Source of the DNA: an uncultured bacterium
GTDB lineage: Bacteria; Hydrogenedentota; Hydrogenedentia; Hydrogenedentales; Hydrogenedentaceae
DNA length: 64,000 bases
Direction: 5' to 3'
NCBI GenBank assembly: GCA_938014335.1
Contig: CALLRP010000027.1
Span: 1-64,000, forward strand
Each line of letters starts with the position of its first letter. Position 1 is the first letter of the stretch. Positions 42,814 through 51,487 of this stretch are shown here, one piece after another. The notes beneath the pieces are model-generated. The model was given only the letters and a program-made list of their open reading frames with translations, did not search any database and had not been told where the DNA came from. A program made the translations under genes and the position numbers.

Positions 42814-43768
42814 TTTCTGAAGCATCCTCAAAAGTATCACCTATATGGATAGGTTTACCATTTATATATTCACGAAAAGTTAGAGGTTTCCGATTCGGTG
42901 CCTGAAGCACACAAATTCCAACCAATCCTTTCCCTGTTTTTACTATACATTTATCCTTCAAAATATGTACAACAGTTCCGGGTTTTACCTCCGTATAATT
43001 ATAATTAAGACTTTCAGGAATTAATTCAGTTTTATGTATTCGAATAATTTCATTTTTGAATTTTGTAAAAGCAACAGGCCAGGGAAGACATCCTCTAACA
43101 CAATTATGTATAGTTAGTGCAGGTTGATTCCAATAAATAATACCATGTTTTTTCTCTATGAGATGACAATATGTGGCTTTTGAATGGTCTTGAGGTACAA
43201 ATACCGCTTTGTTGTCTTCAATTATACGAATAGACTGAACCAATAAATCTGCCCCCATCAAAGATAATCTATTGGCGAGATCTACAGCAGTTTCATTAAT
43301 ATCGATAGGTGTCTTTTCCTGTAATAAAATATCCCCAGCATCCATTTCCATGGAGATTTTCATAATAGTAATACCCGTTTCTGTGTCACCTTCTAATATA
43401 GCAGTCTGAATAGGGGAAGGCCCTCTCCAACGAGGCAATAGACTTGGATGTAAATTTATGATATATCCTAATTTAGGGAGCGATAACACTTCTTCCTTCA
43501 AGAATCTCCCATAAGCAACAACTACACCAAGGTCAGGTTGTAGTTCTTTAAAAATTTGAATATATTTTGGATCATTTACTTTTTCAGGTTGAAAAACAGG
43601 GATTCCTAATTTTTCAGCTTCAATTTTAATAGGTGGAGGTGTTAAATGAAGATGCCTTCCACTAGGCTTATCGGGCTGGGAGACTACTCCAACTACAGAA
43701 AAATGGGTATGAAGTTTCTGTAAAGATGGGATTGCAATTTCGGGTGTTCCAAAAAAAAGTATTTTCAC
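42806..43768 (-). CDS. fmt: Methionyl-tRNA formyltransferase
   Basis: Formylates initiator Met-tRNA using 10-formyl-THF. 320 residues. KILFFGTPEIAIPSLQKL, VVSQPDKPSGR, the folate/catalytic region VVAYGRFL, INLHPSLLPRWRGPSPIQTAILEGDTETGITIM (Asn-His...Asp), and the C-terminal OB-like tRNA-binding domain. Start codon is GTG, overlapping the ybaB stop (TAGTG). Downstream it overlaps rsmB, a common bacterial arrangement. Confidence 0.97.
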   Translation of the reverse strand: MKILFFGTPEIAIPSLQKLHTHFSVVGVVSQPDKPSGRHLHLTPPPIKIEAEKLGIPVFQPEKVNDPKYIQIFKELQPDLGVVVAYGRFLKEEVLSLPKLGYIINLHPSLLPRWRGPSPIQTAILEGDTETGITIMKISMEMDAGDILLQEKTPIDINETAVDLANRLSLMGADLLVQSIRIIEDNKAVFVPQDHSKATYCHLIEKKHGIIYWNQPALTIHNCVRGCLPWPVAFTKFKNEIIRIHKTELIPESLNYNYTEVKPGTVVHILKDKCIVKTGKGLVGICVLQAPNRKPLTFREYINGKPIHIGDTFEDASENG

Positions 43769-44106
43769 TAATCCATCAATCCTGGAATTTCAATACCACC
43801 TGCAATTTCTTTCATTTTCTCCTTTGCAAGAACACGAACCTTTTCAGATGTAATATTAAAAGCGGACAGGGTAAGTGCTTCCAATAACGATTTGTCCGCC
43901 ATACCTTCTGAAAATAACTCATCTGATATAGATATATTTAGGACTTCGAATTTCCCATTCATTTTAATTTTAACCATACCACCACCCGATTCGCCTTCAA
44001 CCACCTCTTTTGCCAATTCTTCTTTAAGAGTTTCAATTTTTTGCTTTACTTGCATGGCTTCTTTTAATAATCCACCTAACTGTGAAATATCTTTAAAATT
44101 AAACAT
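43768..44106 (-). CDS. ybaB: YbaB/EbfC nucleoid-associated protein
   Basis: 112-residue dimeric DNA-binding protein. Signature: coiled LLKEAMQVKQKIETLKEELAKEVVEGESGGGMVKIKMNGKFEVLNISI, then LLEALTLSAFNITSEKVRVLAKEKMKEIAGGI. First gene of the operon that runs to rpe. It is usually beside recR/dnaX, which are not here. Divergent from the hox operon across a 379 bp noncoding region. Confidence 0.95.
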   Translation of the reverse strand: MFNFKDISQLGGLLKEAMQVKQKIETLKEELAKEVVEGESGGGMVKIKMNGKFEVLNISISDELFSEGMADKSLLEALTLSAFNITSEKVRVLAKEKMKEIAGGIEIPGLMD

Positions 44107-44249
44107 TTTTGTATAAAATCTCCTCTTTAAGATTAGGTCATAATTTTACATGAAAAGAGATAAAAAAATCAAAGTTAGTGAGAAAAAGTAGTATACAGAA
44201 TGACAAAAAATATTTTTTAAAAAAATAGGGAAAAATTTAGTAGAAACAT

Positions 44250-44285
44250 AATAGTATTACTAAATAGATAAAAAGTAATACTATT
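44250..44285. repeat. Perfect 11 bp inverted repeat in the ybaB-hoxF gap
   Basis: Arms AATAGTATTAC and GTAATACTATT separated by 14 bases. AT-rich and long enough to bind a dimeric regulator or fold as a weak hairpin. It sits about 150 bases upstream of the hox promoter and about 145 bases upstream of ybaB. Confidence 0.6.
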
Positions 44286-44391
44286 TATTTAGGTAAAAAA
44301 ATGACCGGTACTTCATTAAGGCCTCAATTTATGCGTTTCAAATTATACTTTATCAATTTTAACAAAATAATTGAAAAGTAGTCGTTAAATA

Positions 44392-44420
44392 TTGAAATAT
44401 AATGATAAATATGATATAGT
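44392..44420 (+). promoter_or_regulatory. Sigma70-type promoter of the hox operon
   Basis: TTGAAA (44392-44397), 17-base spacer, TATAGT (44415-44420). Transcription would start near 44427, about 60 bases before the hoxF ATG. This is the best-spaced promoter in the gap. Confidence 0.65.
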
Positions 44421-44431
44421 TTTATAAGTGT

Positions 44432-44457
44432 TTACTTAACGGTAAGTTAATAAGTAA
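44432..44457 (+). promoter_or_regulatory. Candidate operator just downstream of the hox transcription start
   Basis: Inverted repeat TTACTTA (44432-44438) / TAAGTAA (44451-44457) with an inner ACTTA/TAAGT pair (44434-44438 and 44443-44447). It lies within the predicted first 30 transcribed bases, where a repressor would block elongation. It does not match the Rex or FNR consensus by eye. Confidence 0.4.
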
Positions 44458-44485
44458 GTCAAATCTTTGTAGGAGTATTGATGTT

Positions 44486-46258
44486 ATGACCCACCATTAC
44501 CGAGAACAAATCAAAAACATTGCCAGTAAGTATGGCAATGACCGTGGTTATCTGATGAATATAGCCCATGATATTGTGAATGAGTTCGGCTATATATCAG
44601 ATGAAATGGTCTCCAATTTAGCAGATGTCCTGAACCTACCTGTGGTGCAAGTTCGGGATATGATCAGTTTTTATGCATTTTTCCCAAGAAAACCACTTGG
44701 AAAAAATGTAATAAGACTTTGTAATGCAGTTATTGAAAGGATGAAAGGTGCAGACGAAGTAGGAAAGGCATTCGAAAAGGCATTAGGTATTTCTTTTGGA
44801 GAAACTACAAAAGATAATCTATTTACACTACTTCATACGCCATGCATTGGACTAAGTGACCAGGCACCCAGTGCATTAATTAATAAAATCCCATTAACTA
44901 ATTTAAAACCTGCTGATGTTCCACAAATTATTAGTGAATTAAAGGCGGGTAAAGATGTATCCGATTTACCACAGGCGAGAGTTCAGTTAAATCTCAAAAA
45001 AGAAGGCGAGGTAATCTGTGCTCCATTAGACAGTGGTACAGCATTGCGAAATGCATTAAACATGAAACCCGAAGAGGTAATTGGTGAAATAAATAAATCG
45101 AGATTACGAGGAAGAGGTGGTGCGGGATTCCCAACGGCTATGAAATGGGATTTCTGTAGGAAACAAAAATCACCCATTCGTTATCTTATTTGTAATGCGG
45201 ATGAAGGGGAGCCCGGCACTTTTAAAGACCGTGTTATACTTACAGAATATCCCGATTTAGTTTTTGAGGGCATGACTATTGCGGGTTATGCTATTGGTGC
45301 CAAAGAAGGTATCATGTATCTTCGTGGAGAATATGCTTATCTATTGGAAAACCTTGAAAAAGTATTAGCGAAAAGAAGACATTTAGGTTTATTGGGTGAA
45401 CATATATGTGGTAGAGAAGATTTTAATTTTGACATCCGAATTCAGTTAGGTGCGGGTGCTTATGTATGTGGAGAAGAATCGGCACTTATTGAATCTGCTG
45501 AAGGGAAGAGAGGGGCGCCCAGAGATAGACCTCCGTTCCCTGTTCAAAAGGGATATAAAGGGGAACCTACATCGGTAAATAATGTAGAAACACTTTGTTG
45601 TGCTGCTCGTATTTTAGAAAAGGGCGGTGAATGGTTCTCAAAAATTGGAACCAAAGATTCAACAGGGACAAAGATGCTAAGTGTTTCAGGTGATTGTGAA
45701 CATCCAGGAGTATACGAAGTCGAGTATGGAATAACGATCGAAAACCTGTTAGAACTTGTAGGAGCAAAAGATACACAGGCAGTTCAAGTAGGGGGGGCAT
45801 CTGGAAAATGTGTTGCACCCAAAGACTTTGGAAGACGTATTTCTTTTGAAGACCTTCCTACGGGCGGTTCCATCATGATTTTTGGTAAAAATAGAGATTT
45901 ATTAGAATGTATGTATCAATTTGTAGAGTTTTTTGTAGAAGAGTCCTGTGGGTGGTGTGTCCCATGTCGTGCAGGGACTACCCTTCTTGAAAAGAAATTT
46001 AGACAAATACTCGACGGAAAAGGTACGGCACAGAGTCTTGCTGAATTGAGAAGAATTGCGCAGACAGTGAAATCAATGAGTCGTTGTGGATTAGGACAAA
46101 CATCTGCAAATCCAGTTTTAACCACAATTTATGACTTTGCTGATTTATACGCAGAAAAAATTAAGGAAGAAAATGGAAAATTATTAACCTTTGATTTACA
46201 AAAAGCCATGAAAGTTGGAATTGAAGCAAGTGGAAGAACAAAGGAAGGAGTAAAATAA
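44486..46258 (+). CDS. hoxF: NAD-reducing [NiFe] hydrogenase diaphorase subunit HoxF (NuoE-NuoF-like fusion)
   Basis: 590 residues, cytoplasmic. Residues 1-160 resemble the 24-kDa NuoE domain, but two of its four [2Fe-2S] Cys are missing: Cys79 and Cys120 remain, while Glu84 and Ser124 replace the partners. Residues 170-590 are NuoF-like: FMN site RGRGGAGFPTAMKW, NADH site GAGAYVCGEESALIESAEG, and the N3-type [4Fe-4S] motif ESCGWCVPCRAGT. It would pass electrons between NAD(H) and the hydrogenase. RBS AGGAG 10 bases before ATG. It is the first gene of the operon; its stop overlaps the hoxU start. Confidence 0.95.
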   Translation: MTHHYREQIKNIASKYGNDRGYLMNIAHDIVNEFGYISDEMVSNLADVLNLPVVQVRDMISFYAFFPRKPLGKNVIRLCNAVIERMKGADEVGKAFEKALGISFGETTKDNLFTLLHTPCIGLSDQAPSALINKIPLTNLKPADVPQIISELKAGKDVSDLPQARVQLNLKKEGEVICAPLDSGTALRNALNMKPEEVIGEINKSRLRGRGGAGFPTAMKWDFCRKQKSPIRYLICNADEGEPGTFKDRVILTEYPDLVFEGMTIAGYAIGAKEGIMYLRGEYAYLLENLEKVLAKRRHLGLLGEHICGREDFNFDIRIQLGAGAYVCGEESALIESAEGKRGAPRDRPPFPVQKGYKGEPTSVNNVETLCCAARILEKGGEWFSKIGTKDSTGTKMLSVSGDCEHPGVYEVEYGITIENLLELVGAKDTQAVQVGGASGKCVAPKDFGRRISFEDLPTGGSIMIFGKNRDLLECMYQFVEFFVEESCGWCVPCRAGTTLLEKKFRQILDGKGTAQSLAELRRIAQTVKSMSRCGLGQTSANPVLTTIYDFADLYAEKIKEENGKLLTFDLQKAMKVGIEASGRTKEGVK

Positions 46259-46974
46259 TGAGTACAAATGTAGTTACTTTTACAATTGATGGAGTAGAAA
46301 TAAAATCTGCTCCGGATAAAACAATTATTCAAGCGGCGGATGATGCTGGAATTTATATTCCAAGATTGTGTTATTTAAAGGACCTTCCTCCGGGTGGACA
46401 TTGCCGGGTTTGCACAGTTAAAGTGAATGGGAGACCTGTGAACTCCTGTACCTATCCTGTCGCAGAAGGAATCGTTGTCGAAAATGATATAGAAGAATTG
46501 AATTCATTTCGAAGAAATATTATAGAGATGTTGTTTGTAGAGGGAAATCATTTCTGTCCTTCATGCGAAGTAGCCGGGAAATGTGAACTGCAGGCTCTGG
46601 CATACCGTCTTGGATTACTAACACCTCAGATGCCATATCTATACGCACAAAAAGAACTGGATGCTACTCATCCTGATGTGTATTTAGACCGCAATCGTTG
46701 TGTTTTGTGTGGTCGTTGTGTTAGAGCGTCTATACATCTGGATAAGAAAAATGTATTTGGCTTCGAAAATCGTGGTATCAATATGAAAATTTCTGTCAAC
46801 TCTAATGATGGATTACAAGATACTAATTTATCGAAAGAGGATAAAGCAATGTCTGTTTGTCCTACGGGATGTCTTGTAGTAAAACGGCAAGGCTATTTAA
46901 CACCTGTGGGTAAGAGACTGTATGACAAAAAACCGATTGGTTCTGAAATAGAAACGAAAAAAGTGAAATCATAA
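46258..46974 (+). CDS. hoxU: HoxU diaphorase Fe-S subunit (NuoG N-terminal type)
   Basis: 238 residues. [2Fe-2S] ligands Cys38, Cys49, Cys52, Cys64; His-Cys3 [4Fe-4S] ligands His98, Cys100, Cys103, Cys109 in GNHFCPSCEVAGKCELQ; a further [4Fe-4S] by Cys148, Cys151, Cys154 and Cys201/205 (DRNRCVLCGRCVRAS and SVCPTGCLV). The short spacing H-x-C and the FGFENRG segment are typical of HoxU. It relays electrons between HoxY and HoxF. ATG overlaps the hoxF stop. Confidence 0.95.
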   Translation: MSTNVVTFTIDGVEIKSAPDKTIIQAADDAGIYIPRLCYLKDLPPGGHCRVCTVKVNGRPVNSCTYPVAEGIVVENDIEELNSFRRNIIEMLFVEGNHFCPSCEVAGKCELQALAYRLGLLTPQMPYLYAQKELDATHPDVYLDRNRCVLCGRCVRASIHLDKKNVFGFENRGINMKISVNSNDGLQDTNLSKEDKAMSVCPTGCLVVKRQGYLTPVGKRLYDKKPIGSEIETKKVKS

Positions 46975-46993
46975 ATAGGAAAGGAATGGAGTT

Positions 46994-47542
46994 ATGAGTA
47001 AACCGGTTATTGCAACTGCCCATTTCACGGGGTGTTTTGGTTGTCACATGTCCATTCTGGACATTGATGAACGTATATTAGACCTTGTTGAATTGGTTGA
47101 ATTTAATAAGTCCCCAATAAATGATATAAAGAATTTTACAAAACCTGTTGATATAGGAATTATCGAAGGTGGCATAAGTAATGATGAAAATGCAGAAATC
47201 CTTATGGAATTTCGTAAACATTGTAAGATTCTGGTTGCCATTGGCGCATGTGCTTTGACAGGAGGAGTTCCTTCAATGAGAAATTTGGTGCCATTGAAAG
47301 AGTGCTTGGAAGAAGCCTATTTGAATGGTCCCACCGTAAAAAGTGAGAACACAGGAATTATTCCAAATGACCCCGACATTCCCGTGTTATTAGACAGAGT
47401 ATATCCCTGTCATGAAGTAGTAAAGATTGACTATTTCTTACCGGGTTGTCCGCCATCGGCGGATACCATCTGGAATGCACTGGTTGCCTTATTAAAAGGT
47501 GAACCGTTAAATCTTGACTATGAACTTATAAAATATGATTAA
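46994..47542 (+). CDS. hoxY: HoxY, [NiFe] hydrogenase small subunit
   Basis: 182 residues, the short group 3 form without a signal peptide. The proximal [4Fe-4S] ligands are in TGCFGCHMSILD, VAIGACALTGGVPSMRN and FLPGCPPSADTIWNAL. GIIEGGISNDENAE is the typical flavodoxin-like segment. It carries electrons from the HoxH active site to HoxU. It lies between hoxU and hoxH with 19 and 18 bp spacers. Confidence 0.96.
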   Translation: MSKPVIATAHFTGCFGCHMSILDIDERILDLVELVEFNKSPINDIKNFTKPVDIGIIEGGISNDENAEILMEFRKHCKILVAIGACALTGGVPSMRNLVPLKECLEEAYLNGPTVKSENTGIIPNDPDIPVLLDRVYPCHEVVKIDYFLPGCPPSADTIWNALVALLKGEPLNLDYELIKYD

Positions 47543-47560
47543 TTTTAGGAGGCAGTATCT

Positions 47561-49006
47561 ATGAGTACAAAAACAGCAGGAAGAAAAATAGTAATTAATC
47601 CCGTAACACGGGTAGAAGGACACGGGAAAGTTACCATTCTTTTAGACGAAAAAGGAAATGTTCAACAATCCCGTTTCCATATTATAGAATTTCGAGGATT
47701 TGAACGATTTGTTCAAGGACGATTTTATTGGGAAGCCCCTACGATTGTCCAGAGACTATGTGGAATTTGTCCTGTAAGTCATCACCTATGCGCGGCGAAG
47801 GCTACAGATATGATTGTAGGAGCCAAGACGCTTACTCCAACTGCGGAAAAAATGAGACGGCTTATGCATTATGGGCAAACTTTACAATCTCATGCTCTTC
47901 ACTTTTTCCATCTTTGTTCACCCGATTTATTATTTGGCTTTGATGCCCCCGTTGAACAAAGAAATGTGATTGGTGTTATAAAAGCAGACCCGGAAACTGC
48001 AAAAAAAGCCGTTTTATTACGGAAATATGGTCAGGAGATTATTAAAGCTACCGCAGGTAAAAAAGTACATGGAACAGGTGCTATCCCCGGAGGAATTAAT
48101 AAAAATCTCTCTAAAGAGGAAAGAGATGTTTTCCTCAAAGATATAGATACCATTCTGCAGTGGTCTGTTGAGGCGTTAGAACTATGTAAAAAAATTGTAA
48201 AAGAAAAATTGGACTTCTTCTTAAAATTTGGAGCATTTGATTCTAATCATTTAAGTATTGTTCGTAAGGATGGATGCCTTGACCTGTACGATGGATTACT
48301 ACGAGCCAAAACAGCAGATGGTAAGATAATCTTTGACATGGTAAAACCTGAAGATTATCTTGATTATATTGCGGAAGAAGTTCGTCCATGGAGTTACATG
48401 AAATTCCCGTTTATTCGCAGTTTGGGAAAAGAAAAAGGATGGTATCGAGTAGGGCCATTAGCACGAATTAACAATTGTGATTTCATCGATACTCCTCTGG
48501 CGGAGAAAGAAAGACAAGAATTAATGTCTTTATCGGGTGGAAAGCCAATAAATGCCTCCATGGTTTATCACTGGACGAGGTTGATAGAAATGTTACATTC
48601 TGCAGAAAAGATAAAAATTTTATTAAATGACCCCGATTTACAAGGGACAAATTTGATAACTCAAGGGACGAAACAAAAACGGGGTGTCGCATGGATAGAA
48701 GCTCCGCGTGGGACTTTATTTCATCATTATGAGATTAATGACAATGACCAGATTGTCCTCGCCAATCTTATTGTATCAACAACGAATAATAATGAACCGA
48801 TGAACCAAGTTGTAAATGTCCTCGCAAAGGATTATTTACAGGGGAAATCGGAAATAACGGAAGGTTTGTTAAATACCATAGAAGTAGGTATCCGTGCATA
48901 TGACCCCTGTTTGAGTTGTGCTACACACGCATTAGGACAAATGCCTTTGCAAGTTCAAATTGTAGACCATAAGGGTGAACTTGTTCATGAACTTATTAGA
49001 GGGTGA
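47561..49006 (+). CDS. hoxH: HoxH, [NiFe] hydrogenase large subunit
   Basis: 481 residues. The Ni-Fe site ligands are both CxxC pairs: RLCGICPVSHHLCAA (Cys67, Cys70) and AYDPCLSCATH (Cys450, Cys453, His456). N-terminal RVEGHGKVTI is the family start. After His456 a 25-residue C-terminal peptide (ALGQMPLQVQ...) would be removed by HoxW once nickel is inserted. The set HoxFUYH indicates a bidirectional NAD-linked group 3d-type enzyme. RBS AGGAGG precedes the ATG. Confidence 0.97.
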   Translation: MSTKTAGRKIVINPVTRVEGHGKVTILLDEKGNVQQSRFHIIEFRGFERFVQGRFYWEAPTIVQRLCGICPVSHHLCAAKATDMIVGAKTLTPTAEKMRRLMHYGQTLQSHALHFFHLCSPDLLFGFDAPVEQRNVIGVIKADPETAKKAVLLRKYGQEIIKATAGKKVHGTGAIPGGINKNLSKEERDVFLKDIDTILQWSVEALELCKKIVKEKLDFFLKFGAFDSNHLSIVRKDGCLDLYDGLLRAKTADGKIIFDMVKPEDYLDYIAEEVRPWSYMKFPFIRSLGKEKGWYRVGPLARINNCDFIDTPLAEKERQELMSLSGGKPINASMVYHWTRLIEMLHSAEKIKILLNDPDLQGTNLITQGTKQKRGVAWIEAPRGTLFHHYEINDNDQIVLANLIVSTTNNNEPMNQVVNVLAKDYLQGKSEITEGLLNTIEVGIRAYDPCLSCATHALGQMPLQVQIVDHKGELVHELIRG

Positions 49007-49484
49007 TAAAATACTCATCTTTGGATATGGCAACCCGGGGCGTCATGACGATGCCTTAGGTCCCCTTTTTGCTCAGCGTGCACAAAAGTTGAAACAGGAA
49101 AACATTTATGTGGATGAAGATTATCAGTTAAACATTGAATTAGGTGCTGAATTAGTATATTATGATAAAGTACTATTTGTAGATGCGTCGAAAGAAGGTG
49201 AAGAACCTTTTGAAATGAGAAGAATATTTCCTTCCAAAGACATAACCTTTACTACACATTCTGTTAATGCAGAGTCAATTATAGCAATATGTGAAGAATA
49301 TTTCAGTTCTGCACCGGAATCGTGGATGTTAGGTATAAAAGGTTATGATTTTTCGATAGGGGAAGGAATTACCGAAGAAGCACAAAAGAATCTTGAATTA
49401 GCGTGGCAATATTTTAATAATAATATAATAAAACAACAAAGGAGAAGGGAACATGGAACAAAAGAAAGTTATACTTATTATTGA
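48987..49484 (+). CDS. hoxW: HoxW, hydrogenase maturation endopeptidase
   Basis: About 165 residues from the ATG at 48987; a GTG four codons earlier is also in frame. The family starts with ILIFGYGNPGRHDDALG, where Asp is a nickel-sensing ligand, then VDASKEGEEPFEMR and FTTHSVNAESIIAI (His) and the MLGIKGYDFSIGEGIT end. It cleaves the HoxH C-terminal peptide. It overlaps hoxH by 20 bp. The 3' end overlaps the response-regulator start by 32 bp. Confidence 0.93.
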   Translation: MNLLEGDKILIFGYGNPGRHDDALGPLFAQRAQKLKQENIYVDEDYQLNIELGAELVYYDKVLFVDASKEGEEPFEMRRIFPSKDITFTTHSVNAESIIAICEEYFSSAPESWMLGIKGYDFSIGEGITEEAQKNLELAWQYFNNNIIKQQRRREHGTKESYTYY

Positions 49485-49830
49485 TGATGACCCTGATATT
49501 CGTTCTGCATTGAGAGTTATGCTGGAATCCGCTGGTTTTGTAGTTGGTGAAGCAGCAAACGGCGAAGAAGGATTGAAAGCGGTTCAGAGGATACAACCCG
49601 ATGCTGTCATCATAGATTTGATGATGGAAAATGTAGATTCCGGAAGTCAAGTTGCAATTAAACTAAAAGAAGATAAATATCCCGGTCCTATGTACATGTT
49701 AAGTTCTGCTGGTGATGCAGTTCGTTACAACATTGATGCCCGTGAGTTAGGCCTTGCAGGAATTTTCCAAAAGCCTGTTGACCCAAAAGTTTTCATTTCA
49801 ACCTTAAAAGCAAAATTAGGTGTGGCATAA
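49453..49830 (+). CDS. Receiver-only response regulator encoded in the hox operon
   Basis: 125 residues, a single REC domain: IIDDDPDIR, phospho-acceptor Asp55 in VIIDLMMEN, Ser84 in YMLSSAGD, and Lys107 in FQKPVDP. No output domain. RBS AGGAGAAGGG precedes the ATG inside hoxW. Its place as last gene before a strong terminator implies coexpression with hydrogenase. It may be the partner of the next kinase (49930), or a diffusible phospho-relay protein. Confidence 0.92.
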   Translation: MEQKKVILIIDDDPDIRSALRVMLESAGFVVGEAANGEEGLKAVQRIQPDAVIIDLMMENVDSGSQVAIKLKEDKYPGPMYMLSSAGDAVRYNIDARELGLAGIFQKPVDPKVFISTLKAKLGVA

Positions 49831-49850
49831 GAAAAACTTTATTAAAAAAT

Positions 49851-49882
49851 AAAAAAAACGGAGCAAGTGCTCCGTTTTTTTT
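49851..49882 (+). terminator. Strong intrinsic terminator of the hox operon
   Basis: Stem ACGGAGC/GCTCCGT with AAGT tetraloop (49858-49875), A-run before (49851-49857) and a run of eight T after (49875-49882). The A-run pairs with the T-run, so it may also work on the minus strand. It is the clearest terminator in the window and separates the receiver gene from the kinase gene. Confidence 0.92.
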
Positions 49883-49929
49883 ATACAATTATTATCAGAA
49901 CATTATATACTTTATTCTGAAGGACAAAA

Positions 49930-51366
49930 ATGGCAGATTCCTCCGGGAAATATTCTCAATCAGTTTTATCTAAGATAATCCGTTTTTTTCTTCGGGATGA
50001 AGAGGGCTCTTTCCCAGTCTTTTTACATAGTTTACGATTAGAAGACCAGTTATACGACTTTACAATTGTTCGTTTCTCTGTTGCTTTTTTAATTATTGCC
50101 GGCTCGTTATTTGCAAAATATATATTAGAAATTTCACAACTTAACCATTATGCTTTAATCATATTAGCTATTATTCTATTTTTTGCTAATACAATAAATT
50201 TTTTAATAGCATATCCAGCGAGAAAGAAAAAGGAAAAATCGTCTGCATATCGTTTTCTGCTCATTTTTATATTACATTTATCTATTGCTACAGATTTTAT
50301 TTTTTTGACGATTGCATTATGGTTAGTGGGCGGTGTTTATTCTCCTTTTCAGACCTTTTTTATTTTCCATGTAATTATTGCGAGCGTTTTATTCAGTCCT
50401 TTGATATCTTTTGCATATACGATATATGGTTATTTACTTTTTCTAACATTAGCCATTGTCAGTTGGAAACAATGGCTTCCACCCATATTCCCTATAGGGG
50501 CCGTACCATCAGATGCTCCTCCCACAGGAAAATATATTATAACTGTGGCAGTAGTTCAGGGATTGTTATTTTTCCTAACAGCCTCGCTAACGACGCATCT
50601 GATGTATTTTTTAAGAGAAGGTCAGAGGCAAATTGTAAGGATAAATAAAGATTTAGAACGATTATGCGACCAGAGGAAAGGATTTTTACAAATCGCATTA
50701 CACAACTTAAGGGCACCTATTTCAGCTATTGCTATGCATTTGCAGAATCTGTTGTATGGATATGGTGGTGAATTAAATGATAATCAAAAATCATGGGTTC
50801 AACGCTCATTAACACGAATTGATGAATTAATATCCTTCTTACATGATTTAGAAAATCTCTCTGTAATGGAAAATGCAGATTTACTACGAGAAGCGAATGA
50901 ATTTGGATTAAATGACCTTATAGAGAAGATTATAGAAGAAAATCAAGACTTGATATTAAGTAAAAATCATGAAATTAAAATAGAACTGCCTGAAGGAAAA
51001 ATATTTATATTAGGAATTCAACGACTGATACGGGAGGCTATATTAAATTTCCTAACAAATGCCATCAAATATACGCCACCTAATGGAAAGATCATTGTCC
51101 GTGCTTATAGATATTCTTCTTGTGTTCGGGTAGAAGTGGAAGATAATGGCATCGGTATCTCAAAGGAGGATATTCCAAAACTGTTTCGAGAGTTTGTTCG
51201 ACTGAAAAATCAAAAGAGGGAAGGAGTTGATACAACGGGTTCAGGATTGGGATTATTTATTGTCCGTCAGGTCATAGAAAGTCATGGGGGGAAAGTATTT
51301 GTAAAAAGTGAACCGGGAAAAGGAAGTATATTCGGATTTGAACTACCCATCCATATAAAAAAATGA
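49930..51366 (+). CDS. Membrane sensor histidine kinase
   Basis: 478 residues. Six hydrophobic segments between about 45 and 230 (for example FLIIAGSLFAKYIL, YALIILAIILFFANTINFLIAY, LLFLTLAIVSW, GLLFFLTASLTTH) form the sensor; there is no PAS domain. The HisKA motif reads HNLRAP with His258, a variant of HELRTP. ATPase: N box NFLTNAIKYTPPNG, G1 VEDNGIGIS, F FREFVR, G2 GSGLGLFIVRQVIESHGG. It follows the hox terminator, so it needs its own promoter, but its neighbour is the receiver-only regulator. RBS GAAGGA. Confidence 0.9.
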   Translation: MADSSGKYSQSVLSKIIRFFLRDEEGSFPVFLHSLRLEDQLYDFTIVRFSVAFLIIAGSLFAKYILEISQLNHYALIILAIILFFANTINFLIAYPARKKKEKSSAYRFLLIFILHLSIATDFIFLTIALWLVGGVYSPFQTFFIFHVIIASVLFSPLISFAYTIYGYLLFLTLAIVSWKQWLPPIFPIGAVPSDAPPTGKYIITVAVVQGLLFFLTASLTTHLMYFLREGQRQIVRINKDLERLCDQRKGFLQIALHNLRAPISAIAMHLQNLLYGYGGELNDNQKSWVQRSLTRIDELISFLHDLENLSVMENADLLREANEFGLNDLIEKIIEENQDLILSKNHEIKIELPEGKIFILGIQRLIREAILNFLTNAIKYTPPNGKIIVRAYRYSSCVRVEVEDNGIGISKEDIPKLFREFVRLKNQKREGVDTTGSGLGLFIVRQVIESHGGKVFVKSEPGKGSIFGFELPIHIKK

Positions 51367-51487
51367 AACATTATTGTGTGGGATTAAGTCTACAAACCAA
51401 ACTTTTTAATAGAAATAATAGCAATTTTTATTCATGCCGGAAGAATGTTTTTTTTGTCTTCAAAAGTAAAAATGAAAGGGAATTGTC

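Larger units (their letters stand above)
44107..44485. other. Noncoding region between ybaB and hoxF with several palindromes
   Basis: No gene fits here. Palindromes seen: a perfect 11 bp inverted repeat (AATAGTATTAC 44250-44260 / GTAATACTATT 44275-44285), a 12-of-14 palindrome ATTAAGGCCTCAAT (44315-44328), and a 7 bp repeat just past the hox promoter (44432-44457). No T-run follows the 11 bp repeat on either side, so it is not an intrinsic terminator. The region holds divergent promoters and probably operators. Confidence 0.7.

Noticed and set aside
44250..44285. 11 bp inverted repeat as an intrinsic terminator
   Set aside because: It lies upstream of both flanking genes and is not followed by a T-run on either strand.
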